64,000 bases of DNA from CALZKI01 sp045124055. GTDB lineage: Bacteria > Bacillota > Clostridia > Lachnospirales > Lachnospiraceae. Where the stretch lies: positions 195,092-259,091 of the forward strand of contig JBGVKZ010000011.1 of assembly GCA_045124055.1 (NCBI GenBank). The letters are read 5' to 3'. Under the pieces are notes generated by a model. The model ran no database searches. It saw nothing but the letters and a program-made list of their open reading frames with translations, and was not told the DNA's origin. The position numbers and the translations under genes are program-made. This document shows, in pieces, positions 54,762 to 61,919 of the stretch. Every line of letters begins with the position of its first letter. The stretch's first letter is position 1.

Positions 54762-55571
54762 TTAACTCTTAATAATTACAAAATCATAACCAGATTCATA
54801 ATAGTAAGTTACTTGGATTTCGAGATTTTGTAGAGGGTTGATATATATATGAAATCTACTATATTCGTCTGTTGATTCCATGGTTGATGTTAAAATATAG
54901 CAACTTTCAGGTTGTTCCCAGTTGCCAGCAATTGCAAGTGGCTCAATAAAATCATAGACACGATTTGCAAAATCTGCAATAGCTAAAGAAGGTAAAAAAT
55001 TTTCTTGTTCTGACAAAACATTTAAATTTGTACAATAAAAATAATCCTCATTTTCATTATACAATTCTGGATCAAGTTCCATGCCTTTCTCTATTGTTGC
55101 ATTGTAATATGGGTCAGAAGTCCAGTCATATGTTTCAGGATTTCTATCTTCTCCACCAGTTACATGAACTTCTATATAAAGAGTTTCTTCAGTTGTTACA
55201 TCTTTAAAAGTAATTTTGTATGGAGAACTGATTGGAAAATAAAAGCCAGGTAATTTGGTTAAGTTGTTTTCGGAATCTGCGATATCAATAGATACTTCAA
55301 TATTGTTGTAATTTTCGCTGATAATCCAATCTTTTATATCAGAACTTATTTGTGTTCCGGCTTCAACTGTCAAAGGTTCACTAGTTATAAAATCTGAATT
55401 GAAACAAAAACTAGGTTCTATAATAGTCTCATTCTCTGGTCCAAGTGCACTCGGTGCACTTGGACTTATATCATTCTCTGAAATTTGATGATTGTTAGGC
55501 TTATTTTTGCAACCTGTAATTAACGTAAGAAGACATAAAATAACTAATAAATATATATAGTTCTTTCTCAT
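54762..55571 (-). CDS. Lipoprotein 2 of the par operon, contains an embedded parS-like site
   Basis: In this 269-residue protein, the N-terminal signal ends in lipobox LITGC, so Cys would be lipid-anchored outside. A linker then reads SAPSALGPENE, encoded by a parS-like palindrome at 55441-55463. The mature part has beta-rich repeats (SIDIADSENNLTKLPGF, LYIEVHVTGGEDRN) without a family match. The gene follows the related lipoprotein at 55582. It lies in the same operon as parA and parB, which is unusual. Function unknown; the extracellular location suggests an envelope or mating-contact role. Confidence 0.6.
   Translation of the reverse strand: MRKNYIYLLVILCLLTLITGCKNKPNNHQISENDISPSAPSALGPENETIIEPSFCFNSDFITSEPLTVEAGTQISSDIKDWIISENYNNIEVSIDIADSENNLTKLPGFYFPISSPYKITFKDVTTEETLYIEVHVTGGEDRNPETYDWTSDPYYNATIEKGMELDPELYNENEDYFYCTNLNVLSEQENFLPSLAIADFANRVYDFIEPLAIAGNWEQPESCYILTSTMESTDEYSRFHIYINPLQNLEIQVTYYYESGYDFVIIKS
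55441..55463. repeat. parS-like palindrome inside a lipoprotein gene
   Basis: CCAAGTGCAC-TCG-GTGCACTTGG is a 10-3-10 perfect dyad. It matches the sites in parB and is read in the same codon phase as there (Ala GCA, Pro CCG, Ser AGT, Ala GCA). Confidence 0.85.
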
Positions 55572-55581
55572 TTAAAACCTC

Positions 55582-56355
55582 TTAATCTATAGTTGGTGCT
55601 AGAATGACGCCAGTTGTATCAGCGTCTGCCGGATATACATTGATATAAATATCTTGAGAATAATCACAGGATGTATCAGTGATTGTATATTTAAATCTAG
55701 TATATGGTATATCTTTAATCGTAGAACTAGGATAGCTATATTTCTCATAAGGCATTGTAGTACAGGGTTCAGCTAGCATTTCATGGTCTGTATAATAATT
55801 ATATATTTGAGAAATTACAATAGTATCCATTGTATCAGATATAATGTAATCTTCCAAATTTGTTGAATAATTTTTTAGGGCAATTACATTCATTTGGCCA
55901 TCTACAATAAAATCTTTAAAAGTAAATGGGATAACGTTTTCTATCATTCCTTTTTCTACAGCTTGTTCTTTAGTCAAGCAGTATACTTGAAGCGTATTGG
56001 TATCTCCTGTATGTACTTCTTCAAAATTAACTATGTATGGTTCATCGGCAGCTTCATATGTTTCAAACATATCTAGGCTATGTAGAGGAGCTGTTGACCA
56101 TACGGCACCATCCGGACATTCAATAGTAGTGATGTTTACTTCCATTTGACCTTCAATAATAACGTAGTCGCTTACAAGAGTCGGATATATATAATCTTCA
56201 ATGACATACATAGTGTTATCCGTTACAAGTTCCGGATTAAATTGGATGATAGATTCCTTGTTTTCTTTAGCAAGGTCTTCACCATCTTTTTTACATCCAA
56301 TTAGAGTGAGTGTGCTAAGCACCATAATCATTACATATATTAGTTTCTTTTTCAT
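55582..56355 (-). CDS. Lipoprotein 1 of the par operon
   Basis: In this 257-residue protein, the N-terminal signal peptide ends in lipobox LIGC, predicting lipid anchoring of the first mature Cys. The mature protein is acidic with beta-rich stretches (EVNITTIECPDGAVWSTAPL, GVILAPTID). The fold is not recognised. Its ATG overlaps the parB stop (ATGA), so it is translationally coupled to parB, and the related gene at 54762 follows. It may act at the cell surface during transfer or exclusion; this is inferred from location only. Confidence 0.55.
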   Translation of the reverse strand: MKKKLIYVMIMVLSTLTLIGCKKDGEDLAKENKESIIQFNPELVTDNTMYVIEDYIYPTLVSDYVIIEGQMEVNITTIECPDGAVWSTAPLHSLDMFETYEAADEPYIVNFEEVHTGDTNTLQVYCLTKEQAVEKGMIENVIPFTFKDFIVDGQMNVIALKNYSTNLEDYIISDTMDTIVISQIYNYYTDHEMLAEPCTTMPYEKYSYPSSTIKDIPYTRFKYTITDTSCDYSQDIYINVYPADADTTGVILAPTID

Positions 56356-57800
56356 TTTTCTTCCCCTTTCAATATGGAGTGTAGATTATTTACTAAGTTC
56401 TCATATTCCTTAGTATATGTTTTATCAGTTTCGATATAATTATCGCATAGTTTAACAAATTCCTCAATAGAATTATATGCAGCCTGATAAGCAGCTTGTA
56501 GCTTTAACTTTGTCAGCATAGCTTTTTCATCAAATTTTGTTTTATTCTGCTTTTGTTTATTTTCCATTGCAAGAATAGTATTTTTCAATTCTAAAATAGT
56601 TTCTTCCATATCATATTTTTCTTTCTGAATTTGTTTATATGCTTCGCTATCAGTTATGGAAGATTGACTTTCATCTAAAGCTTTTTTTAAATCGACTAAT
56701 TCAGATTCTTTATTTTTCAGTTCAGAAACCAGTTGTTCATATTTTTTTTCTAAGTCTTTGCGTTCTTGTTTAATGAGTTTGACATCTTCTTCGCGCACTT
56801 GGTTGCCGGCTTGAATAAGTTGCAGTATCGTGAATTGGTCTTCTTCCGAAAGAGAAGCGTAGCTACTACCTTCTTTAAGCGTAATATTATTTGCATCAAA
56901 TAATTCCTTCAATTCAGGAATTAAGGTATTGACTGCTTGATATGTGGCAACTTGACGAGGCTTTAAGCCAAGGTCAGAGGCAATTTGTTTATTAATATTA
57001 ATTTTCTCACAATGCTTTTTTCCTTTGTTTTTAAGCGAATATAGTTTTGTAAGTCGCTGAACATTTTGAGCTTTTACTTGCGATGAAACAGAACGTACTT
57101 CCTCATTCGTTATTATAAGACGGATTTCCGAGTCAATTGCTTTGTCTGACAATTCATCATCATCTATATCATAATACATATCTTCGCCTAAACGGTCTGC
57201 TACAATGCAGGGATAACCAGTTTCATATACGCTTACTGTTTGACAATATATTTGATAATTTTCGTCTTCCTCATCTTCAAAATCTTTATATGTATCAATG
57301 AGTTGATCCAAAACATTGCATCTTCTATGTCCGGCTTCTAAGACATATATGTCTTCTTCCATAAGGTACATCACAGTCATAGGTTGCTGCAGCCCATAGT
57401 GTAGAATAGAATTTTTTAAAGATTCTAATTCTGACATTGGATAGTTATTTTTTTTGTTTATTCGTATTTTACGCCTTGGAACATAGCGTATCTCCATACG
57501 TTGTCTATTATTTCCAAGTGCACCCGGTGCATTTGGGAATATGTCACTTTTGGGGCCAAGTGCACCCGGTGCATCTGGGGTTATGTCGTATTTGAGGGCG
57601 AGTGCACCCGGTGCATCTGGGGTTATGTCGTTTTTGGGGTCGAGTGCACCCGGTGCATTTGGGAATATGTCACTTTGGGGGCCGAGTGCACCCGGTGCAT
57701 CTGGGGTTATGTCGTTATTGGAGCCAAGTGCACTCGGTGCACTTGAAGCAACAATTTTTTTTGAAACTGCAAAATTAAATTTTTGTTTGTTAGTAGACAT
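56352..57800 (-). CDS. parB: ParB-family partition protein with N-terminal 14-residue repeats
   Basis: In this 482-residue protein, residues about 18-102 are six 14-residue repeats of the type DITPDAPGALGPK, encoded by the palindrome array. About 103-200 form the ParB N-terminal domain (RYVPRRKIRINKKNNYPM, YVLEAGHRRCNVL), including the GHRR CTP-binding motif. An HTH (NKQIASDLGLKPRQVATY) is at about 270-290 and a coiled coil at about 350-430. ATG 57800 follows AGGAG by seven bases, so the repeats are translated. ParB would load onto parS sites and work with ParA to segregate the element. Its own coding region apparently contains the site array. Confidence 0.85.
   Translation of the reverse strand: MSTNKQKFNFAVSKKIVASSAPSALGSNNDITPDAPGALGPQSDIFPNAPGALDPKNDITPDAPGALALKYDITPDAPGALGPKSDIFPNAPGALGNNRQRMEIRYVPRRKIRINKKNNYPMSELESLKNSILHYGLQQPMTVMYLMEEDIYVLEAGHRRCNVLDQLIDTYKDFEDEEDENYQIYCQTVSVYETGYPCIVADRLGEDMYYDIDDDELSDKAIDSEIRLIITNEEVRSVSSQVKAQNVQRLTKLYSLKNKGKKHCEKININKQIASDLGLKPRQVATYQAVNTLIPELKELFDANNITLKEGSSYASLSEEDQFTILQLIQAGNQVREEDVKLIKQERKDLEKKYEQLVSELKNKESELVDLKKALDESQSSITDSEAYKQIQKEKYDMEETILELKNTILAMENKQKQNKTKFDEKAMLTKLKLQAAYQAAYNSIEEFVKLCDNYIETDKTYTKEYENLVNNLHSILKGEEK
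57514..57746. repeat. Six parS-like palindromes at exactly 42-bp spacing inside parB
   Basis: The copies start at 57514, 57556, 57598, 57640, 57682 and 57724. Each is 23 bp with arms around a CCG or TCG centre and the core TGCACCCGGTGCA or TGCACTCGGTGCA. The period is 42 bp, about four turns of B-DNA, so all sites would lie on the same face. It also equals 14 codons, keeping the reading frame open. Synonymous positions in the core are invariant (Ala always GCA, Pro always CCG), which indicates DNA-level selection. The likely ligand is ParB or a related DNA-binding protein. Confidence 0.85.
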
Positions 57801-57815
57801 ATACATGCTCCTCTC

Positions 57816-58667
57816 TTAACTAATTGACGATTTCAGTAGGTCGGCATCTTCATCAGAAAGAATATTCATCTCTAAAATTAGATGACTATAATCTAAAACT
57901 GCATTGGTATTTGGACTGTATTCAAGTATTGGACGAAATACTGTTTCGATTTCGCTAATGCGTATATCTTTGCGAATAGGAGTGAGAAAAAAGTGGTTAC
58001 GTAATTCTTCTGCATAACTTTCACGAAGATCTTTATAAACATTGGTGTTGATCTCAGCGTGTGTAATAAAGGTACCACCAAATTTAAGTGTGTCCAATTC
58101 GTGTTCTTCTATAATGTAGTGAATAGTATCCAGCGTTTCTTTCAAACCCTTGTAACTAAATCCTTCTACACGTACAGGTACAATAACAAGGTCGGAAGCA
58201 AACATTGAATTTACAGTCAATATATCATTAGCCGGAGCATTGTCAATAATGATGTAATCATAATCTTCTTTAATAGTTGCAAGAGCTTTCTTGAGAATAA
58301 TATTGTTGTTGCCTGTTTTATTCATATTGATATGAAGCTGAGTATTTTTATGACGCTTGCTAGATGGAATGACATCAAGATTTTTAATAAATGTGTGTTG
58401 TACTGTAGATACAACATCCTCTTTGTTGCGATAACGGTATCGAAATATCTCAGCAATGTTTGCTTCTGAGGCAGGAGTGAGTCCATTGATAACGTCTTCC
58501 GAATCATTAATATAACAATCCAGCATCATAGATAGATTAGATTGTGAATCTAAATCAATCACTAAAGTTTTCTTGCCAAGATATGCAAGAAGTTGAGAAA
58601 TGAATCCGGTGGAGGTGGTTTTGCCCACACCCCCTTTGTTGTTTATGATACTAATAACTTTACACAT
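57816..58667 (-). CDS. parA: ParA-family partition ATPase
   Basis: The 283-residue protein has a deviant Walker A (KGGVGKTT, residues 11-18), VIDLDSQSNLSMML with the Walker A' Asp, and DYIIIDNAPANDI as Walker B. It matches Soj/ParA proteins without an N-terminal HTH, so it is probably not the operon repressor. It drives positioning of ParB-bound DNA. The start at 58667 is preceded by AAGGAG. Its stop lies 15 bp before parB and both share the same promoter. Confidence 0.95.
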   Translation of the reverse strand: MCKVISIINNKGGVGKTTSTGFISQLLAYLGKKTLVIDLDSQSNLSMMLDCYINDSEDVINGLTPASEANIAEIFRYRYRNKEDVVSTVQHTFIKNLDVIPSSKRHKNTQLHINMNKTGNNNIILKKALATIKEDYDYIIIDNAPANDILTVNSMFASDLVIVPVRVEGFSYKGLKETLDTIHYIIEEHELDTLKFGGTFITHAEINTNVYKDLRESYAEELRNHFFLTPIRKDIRISEIETVFRPILEYSPNTNAVLDYSHLILEMNILSDEDADLLKSSIS

Positions 58668-58742
58668 TTTGTTTTATCTCCTTCTTGTAAGTTGAGTCTG
58701 TTAGTTACTTAAATTTTCCGGAAAATATGTTTCTTTAATTTA

Positions 58743-58770
58743 ATTATAGGACAGAAAATCACAAATACAA
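58743..58770 (-). promoter_or_regulatory. Promoter of the par operon
   Basis: On the minus strand TTGTAT (58770-58765) and TATAAT (58748-58743) are 16 bp apart. The site is about 75 bp upstream of the parA start. A perfect palindrome at 58713-58726 (ATTTTCCGGAAAAT) lies in the leader. Confidence 0.65.
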
Positions 58771-58779
58771 GAGTGGGCT

Positions 58780-58798
58780 TGTCGGACTTTGTCCGACA
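58780..58798. promoter_or_regulatory. Palindromic site upstream of the par promoter
   Basis: TGTCGGAC-TTT-GTCCGACA, an 8-3-8 perfect dyad, sits directly upstream of the par -35 box. It differs from the TGCACCC/TCGGTGCA family, so it may bind a separate regulator, perhaps the XRE protein. Confidence 0.6.
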
Positions 58799-58883
58799 GA
58801 TATTACATAGATAAGATATAAGTAGCATGGTAATATAAATGTGTTGTCGCACCCATTCTGGCAACAGAGGGGAGGTGTATCAG

Positions 58884-58979
58884 TTGGAAATAATCATTTC
58901 TTTTTTGGTCTCTGTTACGGCAAGTGTAGTAAGTTATTACATATGCAAATGGTTAAATGGAGATGACAGCGACTTCTAG
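58884..58979 (+). CDS. Small hydrophobic peptide, possible type I toxin-like
   Basis: The 31-residue peptide MEIIISFLVSVTASVVSYYI... has one membrane helix followed by a charged end CKWLNGDDSDF. It resembles short hydrophobic peptides found on plasmids and in type I toxin-antitoxin loci. It starts at TTG 58884, with GGGGAGG at 58869-58875 providing strong ribosome binding. A perfect 12-bp terminator follows at 58988. An antisense RNA gene is not visible as such, so the toxin idea remains open. Confidence 0.55.
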   Translation: MEIIISFLVSVTASVVSYYICKWLNGDDSDF

Positions 58980-58987
58980 CCTAATAG

Positions 58988-59025
58988 AAAACCCCACAGC
59001 TTGCACCTGTGGGGTTTTCGTTTTT
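58988..59025 (+). terminator. Rho-independent terminator after the small peptide
   Basis: AAAACCCCACAG and CTGTGGGGTTTT form a perfect 12-bp stem around CTTGCAC, followed by CGTTTTTG. This is the strongest terminator in the element. Confidence 0.9.
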
Positions 59026-59162
59026 GTATACCAGTTGGCATCATTTCTTTTTGGTGTGAATATGCTTCACATTTCTATCCACAATATAACATATGAATTA
59101 GATAATTTCAAGTATTCATTATTTTGAAATTTTTATTCGTTCGGTTACAGAACGGGAAAAAA

Positions 59163-59183
59163 TAAGGTCACTCGGTGACCTTA
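59163..59183. repeat. TAAGGTCAC-TCG-GTGACCTTA palindrome (variant of the parS-like site or terminator)
   Basis: A 9-3-9 perfect dyad shares the CACTCGGTG centre with the TCG-type parS-like sites but has different outer arms. A- and T-rich flanks make it equally plausible as a terminator. Confidence 0.5.
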
Positions 59184-59189
59184 AAAAGC

Positions 59190-59212
59190 CCAAATGCACC
59201 CGGTGCATTTGA
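59190..59212. repeat. Noncoding parS-like palindrome near the relaxase
   Basis: CCAAATGCAC-CCG-GTGCATTTGA has the same 13-bp core as the parB array but lies outside any gene. This shows the motif is not merely a coding repeat. It sits about 28 bp from the TCG-type variant at 59163. Confidence 0.8.
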
Positions 59213-59455
59213 GTGGGGACCACCGTTCCCCACACCCTCCCCTTACCTGTTAAGGTTCCCTTATCAGTTAAGGCAGGAATAGGGCGTTCCACGCCGGGCA
59301 ACAGATTACTGGCAAAGCCAGTAACAATCAGTATTATAAAGTGTTCCATTTTTCATTTTTTTGTCAGAAAGGTGGAACACTTTAATAATAAAATGCGAAA
59401 AAGCATTGAAAATACAAGGAATATAAGTGGAACACTTTATTTAAAAGCAAAAAAA

Positions 59456-59479
59456 AGAAGTGCAGTTGAGTGCACTTCT
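59456..59479 (-). terminator. Terminator of the relaxase gene
   Basis: AGAAGTGCA and TGCACTTCT form a perfect 9-bp stem around GTTGAG. On the minus strand a T-tract follows, so it would end the relaxase transcript. Confidence 0.7.
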
Positions 59480-59485
59480 ATAATG

Positions 59486-60769
59486 TTATTCGTTAGATTT
59501 TTCATTTGTAGTTCGCCCATGCTTTCTTGCCAAGTCTTTCATAGCTTCTTTTGATTTTGACCTAAATTCATTTGTATCCTGTTGCACAGCATTTGCTTTA
59601 AAAATAGAAGAAAAAGCTGAACGAAATATTTGATAGCAACCAGAGATAAGCAATTGTTCTTTTTGTATTTCTTTATGTTCTTGGCGATTTGAATTTGCCG
59701 GTTTTTCTATTTCATAAAGCTCCTTTCTAATATTTTTGGCATAAGATAAGATGATATTTCCTAGTCTCTTTTTCATATCAAATTTGGCATCCTCAAGATT
59801 ATATGCCGCTTTTTTTTCAGATGCAGAATACGTTTTTGAAATAGCATCAACACTTTTTAAATATTTAGTGTATTCGTTTTTTATATCTGGATGAGTAAGT
59901 AACAAATCTGTCATATCATCTACTTTAGCTTTAGCGGAAGATGGAACGAATTGATAATTTATTCTTCCTTTTTTAGGTAATGAATGAATTAAATCTTGCA
60001 TTTTATCAGCTAGCTGATAGAGCATATCATATTTTATTTTACCTGGCATATCATTTTCTATTTTTAAATCACTAATAAAATTTTTACCAAATTCTATGAG
60101 ATTATCTCTTGCAAGGGTTTTATTAATAATTTCTTGCTTACGTTCTTCTTCAAAAATTATACCAGAAAATGCTTCTCTACACTCATGTTGTGTAGATTCA
60201 TGAATGTAGTTAGAACGTACAGCATCATCTGTTCGCCAAAACATGTAATGTACATGGGGATGACCCTTTTCAGCATGGACAGCAGCTGTCCATGCGAATT
60301 TGTCAATAGGAATGCCGAATTGCTCAGCAATTTTGGGCATAGTCTCATGCATTAGATTTTCCCAATTTTCTTTTTTATCATAACCTAATTCGATGGCATC
60401 CTGGCCAGATAGGGAAACAATGCCACGATATACATTAACCCCTTTTTTGGATAGGTCGGCTATTTCATTACTTAATTTTTTTACATCAGTCACATCAACA
60501 TTAGAGGAGCCAAAGAGTCCGTGGCTTCGTGGACGTTCAGCAATATATTTAACATAGATATTGTTAGCTGCTTCGGTAGACATATTTTCATCATCTAGAT
60601 TTTCTATAGCTAAGGCTTGCGTAGCTAAATTTTTGTCTAAGGATGTGTCTGTTAAATCAACACCTTCGCGTGTTGCAATATACATTAAATAATTGCGATT
60701 ACGTACACGTGTAGATTTGCGATTGGGATGTGGACATCTGATTTTAGATACTACTGGACTGTGTGGCAT
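59486..60769 (-). CDS. MobP3-type relaxase
   Basis: The 427-residue protein has an N-terminal NYLMYIATREGVD with candidate nucleophile Tyr27 or Tyr30. The HUH motif reads HAEKGHPHVHYMFW (His165, His170, His172, His174), which binds the metal, and NNIYVKYIAERPRSHGLFG precedes it. The C-terminal half is helical and basic. This architecture matches MobP3 relaxases of Firmicutes conjugative and mobilizable elements, which nick oriT and lead the strand to the recipient. GGAGG precedes the start at 60769. It follows the RHH accessory gene. Confidence 0.88.
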   Translation of the reverse strand: MPHSPVVSKIRCPHPNRKSTRVRNRNYLMYIATREGVDLTDTSLDKNLATQALAIENLDDENMSTEAANNIYVKYIAERPRSHGLFGSSNVDVTDVKKLSNEIADLSKKGVNVYRGIVSLSGQDAIELGYDKKENWENLMHETMPKIAEQFGIPIDKFAWTAAVHAEKGHPHVHYMFWRTDDAVRSNYIHESTQHECREAFSGIIFEEERKQEIINKTLARDNLIEFGKNFISDLKIENDMPGKIKYDMLYQLADKMQDLIHSLPKKGRINYQFVPSSAKAKVDDMTDLLLTHPDIKNEYTKYLKSVDAISKTYSASEKKAAYNLEDAKFDMKKRLGNIILSYAKNIRKELYEIEKPANSNRQEHKEIQKEQLLISGCYQIFRSAFSSIFKANAVQQDTNEFRSKSKEAMKDLARKHGRTTNEKSNE

Positions 60770-60787
60770 ATGGTAATACCTCCTTTA

Positions 60788-61210
60788 TTAACTTTCTTCA
60801 TCTATATTAGAGCGTCTAGTGTATTCAACGCCTTTTTTTCGTGCTGCTTCATAGGCATCTTTAACATCTAACTGCAAGTTGTCAGGAACGAATCTGGCAA
60901 TTGCTTCTGCAGTCAGATAGGCAGCAGTGGAGGATTGGACACATGTTTTAGCAGAAAGAGCAGCAAGCCGGTCAACGCTGGGTTTCAAGATAGCATATAA
61001 CTGTTCCCGGATAATTCGTGTAACCATATCAATGTTATCTGTGCTGACTTGTAATTTTAATGATTTGTCTACTAGTTCGCGAACAACTGCATTCATAGAC
61101 TGATTGCTTTTTAGAGATATGTTACGAATAATTTCATAAGTCTCATCGGTGAATGGAACATTGATTTTCTTGTGTAGTTTTTCATTTTGTTTTTTTCTTT
61201 TACTAGCCAT
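60788..61210 (-). CDS. RHH-type mobilization accessory protein (MobC-like)
   Basis: This 140-residue protein has an N-terminal ribbon-helix-helix: KKINVPFTDETYEIIRNI, SLKSNQSMNAVVRELVDKS. A helical C-terminal region (about residues 65-140) may contact the relaxase. Such proteins bind oriT and help form the relaxosome. It overlaps the recombinase gene stop by 8 bp and lies 18 bp upstream of the relaxase gene, so the three are one operon. Assignment rests on RHH pattern and position. Confidence 0.7.
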   Translation of the reverse strand: MASKRKKQNEKLHKKINVPFTDETYEIIRNISLKSNQSMNAVVRELVDKSLKLQVSTDNIDMVTRIIREQLYAILKPSVDRLAALSAKTCVQSSTAAYLTAEAIARFVPDNLQLDVKDAYEAARKKGVEYTRRSNIDEES

Positions 61211-61817
61211 AATTATATATCCTTTCTATTAAATATTTATATAGCGTCTGCTGTTGTGTGGTGGTGTATTGGGCATATATGAGAGTATTGTTAATGCTTT
61301 TATGACCAAGCCACCATTGTATATCTTTGATTTCTACACCGGCATCGCCTAATTCAACAGCACGCGTGTGTTTTAGAACATGAAAATGATGTTTATCTGC
61401 TGGCAACTTGGCTATGGATGCGTAATTTCTCATTATCTTATCTAATAGTTTGGGAGTCACAGGATTGCCTTGTTGGCTGACAAATAGAGCAGTAGTTCCG
61501 ATTTCAGAAGCTTTGGGATAGTAGAGGTCTCTAATCAGTAGATAATTTTCAAGAGACTCTATCACTTCGATATCCAAAATTTTTAGAGTGTTGTCATTAC
61601 TATTTTTTAGTCGCCGGCAATAGATTTGATGAGTAATAGGATTGTAGTCTCGCATATCAATCAATCCTATTTCACTTATTCTTAAGGCACAATACTCTGC
61701 AAGTCGAAACATAGCTTCATTTCTTATGCGATGTTTTGTTTTATCAGAACGAATCGCATTAAACAGTCGTGGCAATTCAGCCGTATCCAAGTATTTAATT
61801 TTTGCTTTTGTACTCAT
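61203..61817 (-). CDS. Short tyrosine recombinase (catalytic domain only)
   Basis: The 204-residue protein has Arg46 (ALRISEIG), His146 and Lys149 (HVLKHTRA), His172 (WWLGHKS) and Tyr181 (IYAQYTTTQ). The normal HxxR second arginine is replaced by Lys149. The N-terminal arm-binding and core-binding domains of full integrases are absent, as in FimB/FimE-type enzymes of similar length. It could resolve multimers, invert DNA or excise the element. A 33-bp element with an inverted copy at 53034 lies just upstream. GGAG precedes the start at 61817. Confidence 0.85.
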   Translation of the reverse strand: MSTKAKIKYLDTAELPRLFNAIRSDKTKHRIRNEAMFRLAEYCALRISEIGLIDMRDYNPITHQIYCRRLKNSNDNTLKILDIEVIESLENYLLIRDLYYPKASEIGTTALFVSQQGNPVTPKLLDKIMRNYASIAKLPADKHHFHVLKHTRAVELGDAGVEIKDIQWWLGHKSINNTLIYAQYTTTQQQTLYKYLIERIYNYG

Positions 61818-61851
61818 AACAATTCTCCTTTTCGGGAAAAGAGATATTTTA

Positions 61852-61884
61852 AAATTAGCACTTATATCTATTTTCCCTAATTTT
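61852..61884 (-). repeat. 33-bp regulatory-type element, copy 2 (inverted copy at 53034)
   Basis: This is the reverse complement of 53034-53066 at 31 of 33 positions. It lies about 35 bp upstream of the recombinase start and also in front of the divergent virD4-like gene. A TTGAAA box is 17 bp upstream of its TAGATA on the minus strand, so it overlaps a promoter. Confidence 0.65.
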
Positions 61885-61919
61885 ATTTTTCAAATAAATG
61901 TTAAAGGAGTGAAAGCAAT

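Larger units (their letters stand above)
59026..59485. other. Structured noncoding region, candidate oriT/oriV
   Basis: No gene is seen across about 460 bp. Instead it holds a cluster of symmetrical sites: GTGGGGA-CCACCGT-TCCCCAC (59213-59233), TTACTGGC-AAA-GCCAGTAA (59308-59326), and two copies of GTTAAGG. TGGAACACTTTA occurs three times (59373-59384, 59428-59439, and inverted at 59337-59348). It lies between the par operon and the relaxase gene. Such packed inverted repeats are typical of transfer origins or iteron-type replication origins. The nick site cannot be assigned by eye. Confidence 0.4.

Noticed and set aside
57514..57746. A CRISPR array (23-bp repeats with 19-bp spacers).
   Set aside because: The intervening 19 bp are also similar between units, the array is in frame inside parB, and no cas operon is near. 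The VapD-like protein has a Cas2-like fold but is not Cas2.
57501..57819. Long plus-strand open frames across the repeat array.
   Set aside because: They exist because a 42-bp repeat keeps every frame open. They have no credible ribosome binding site and parB is clearly the real gene on the minus strand.
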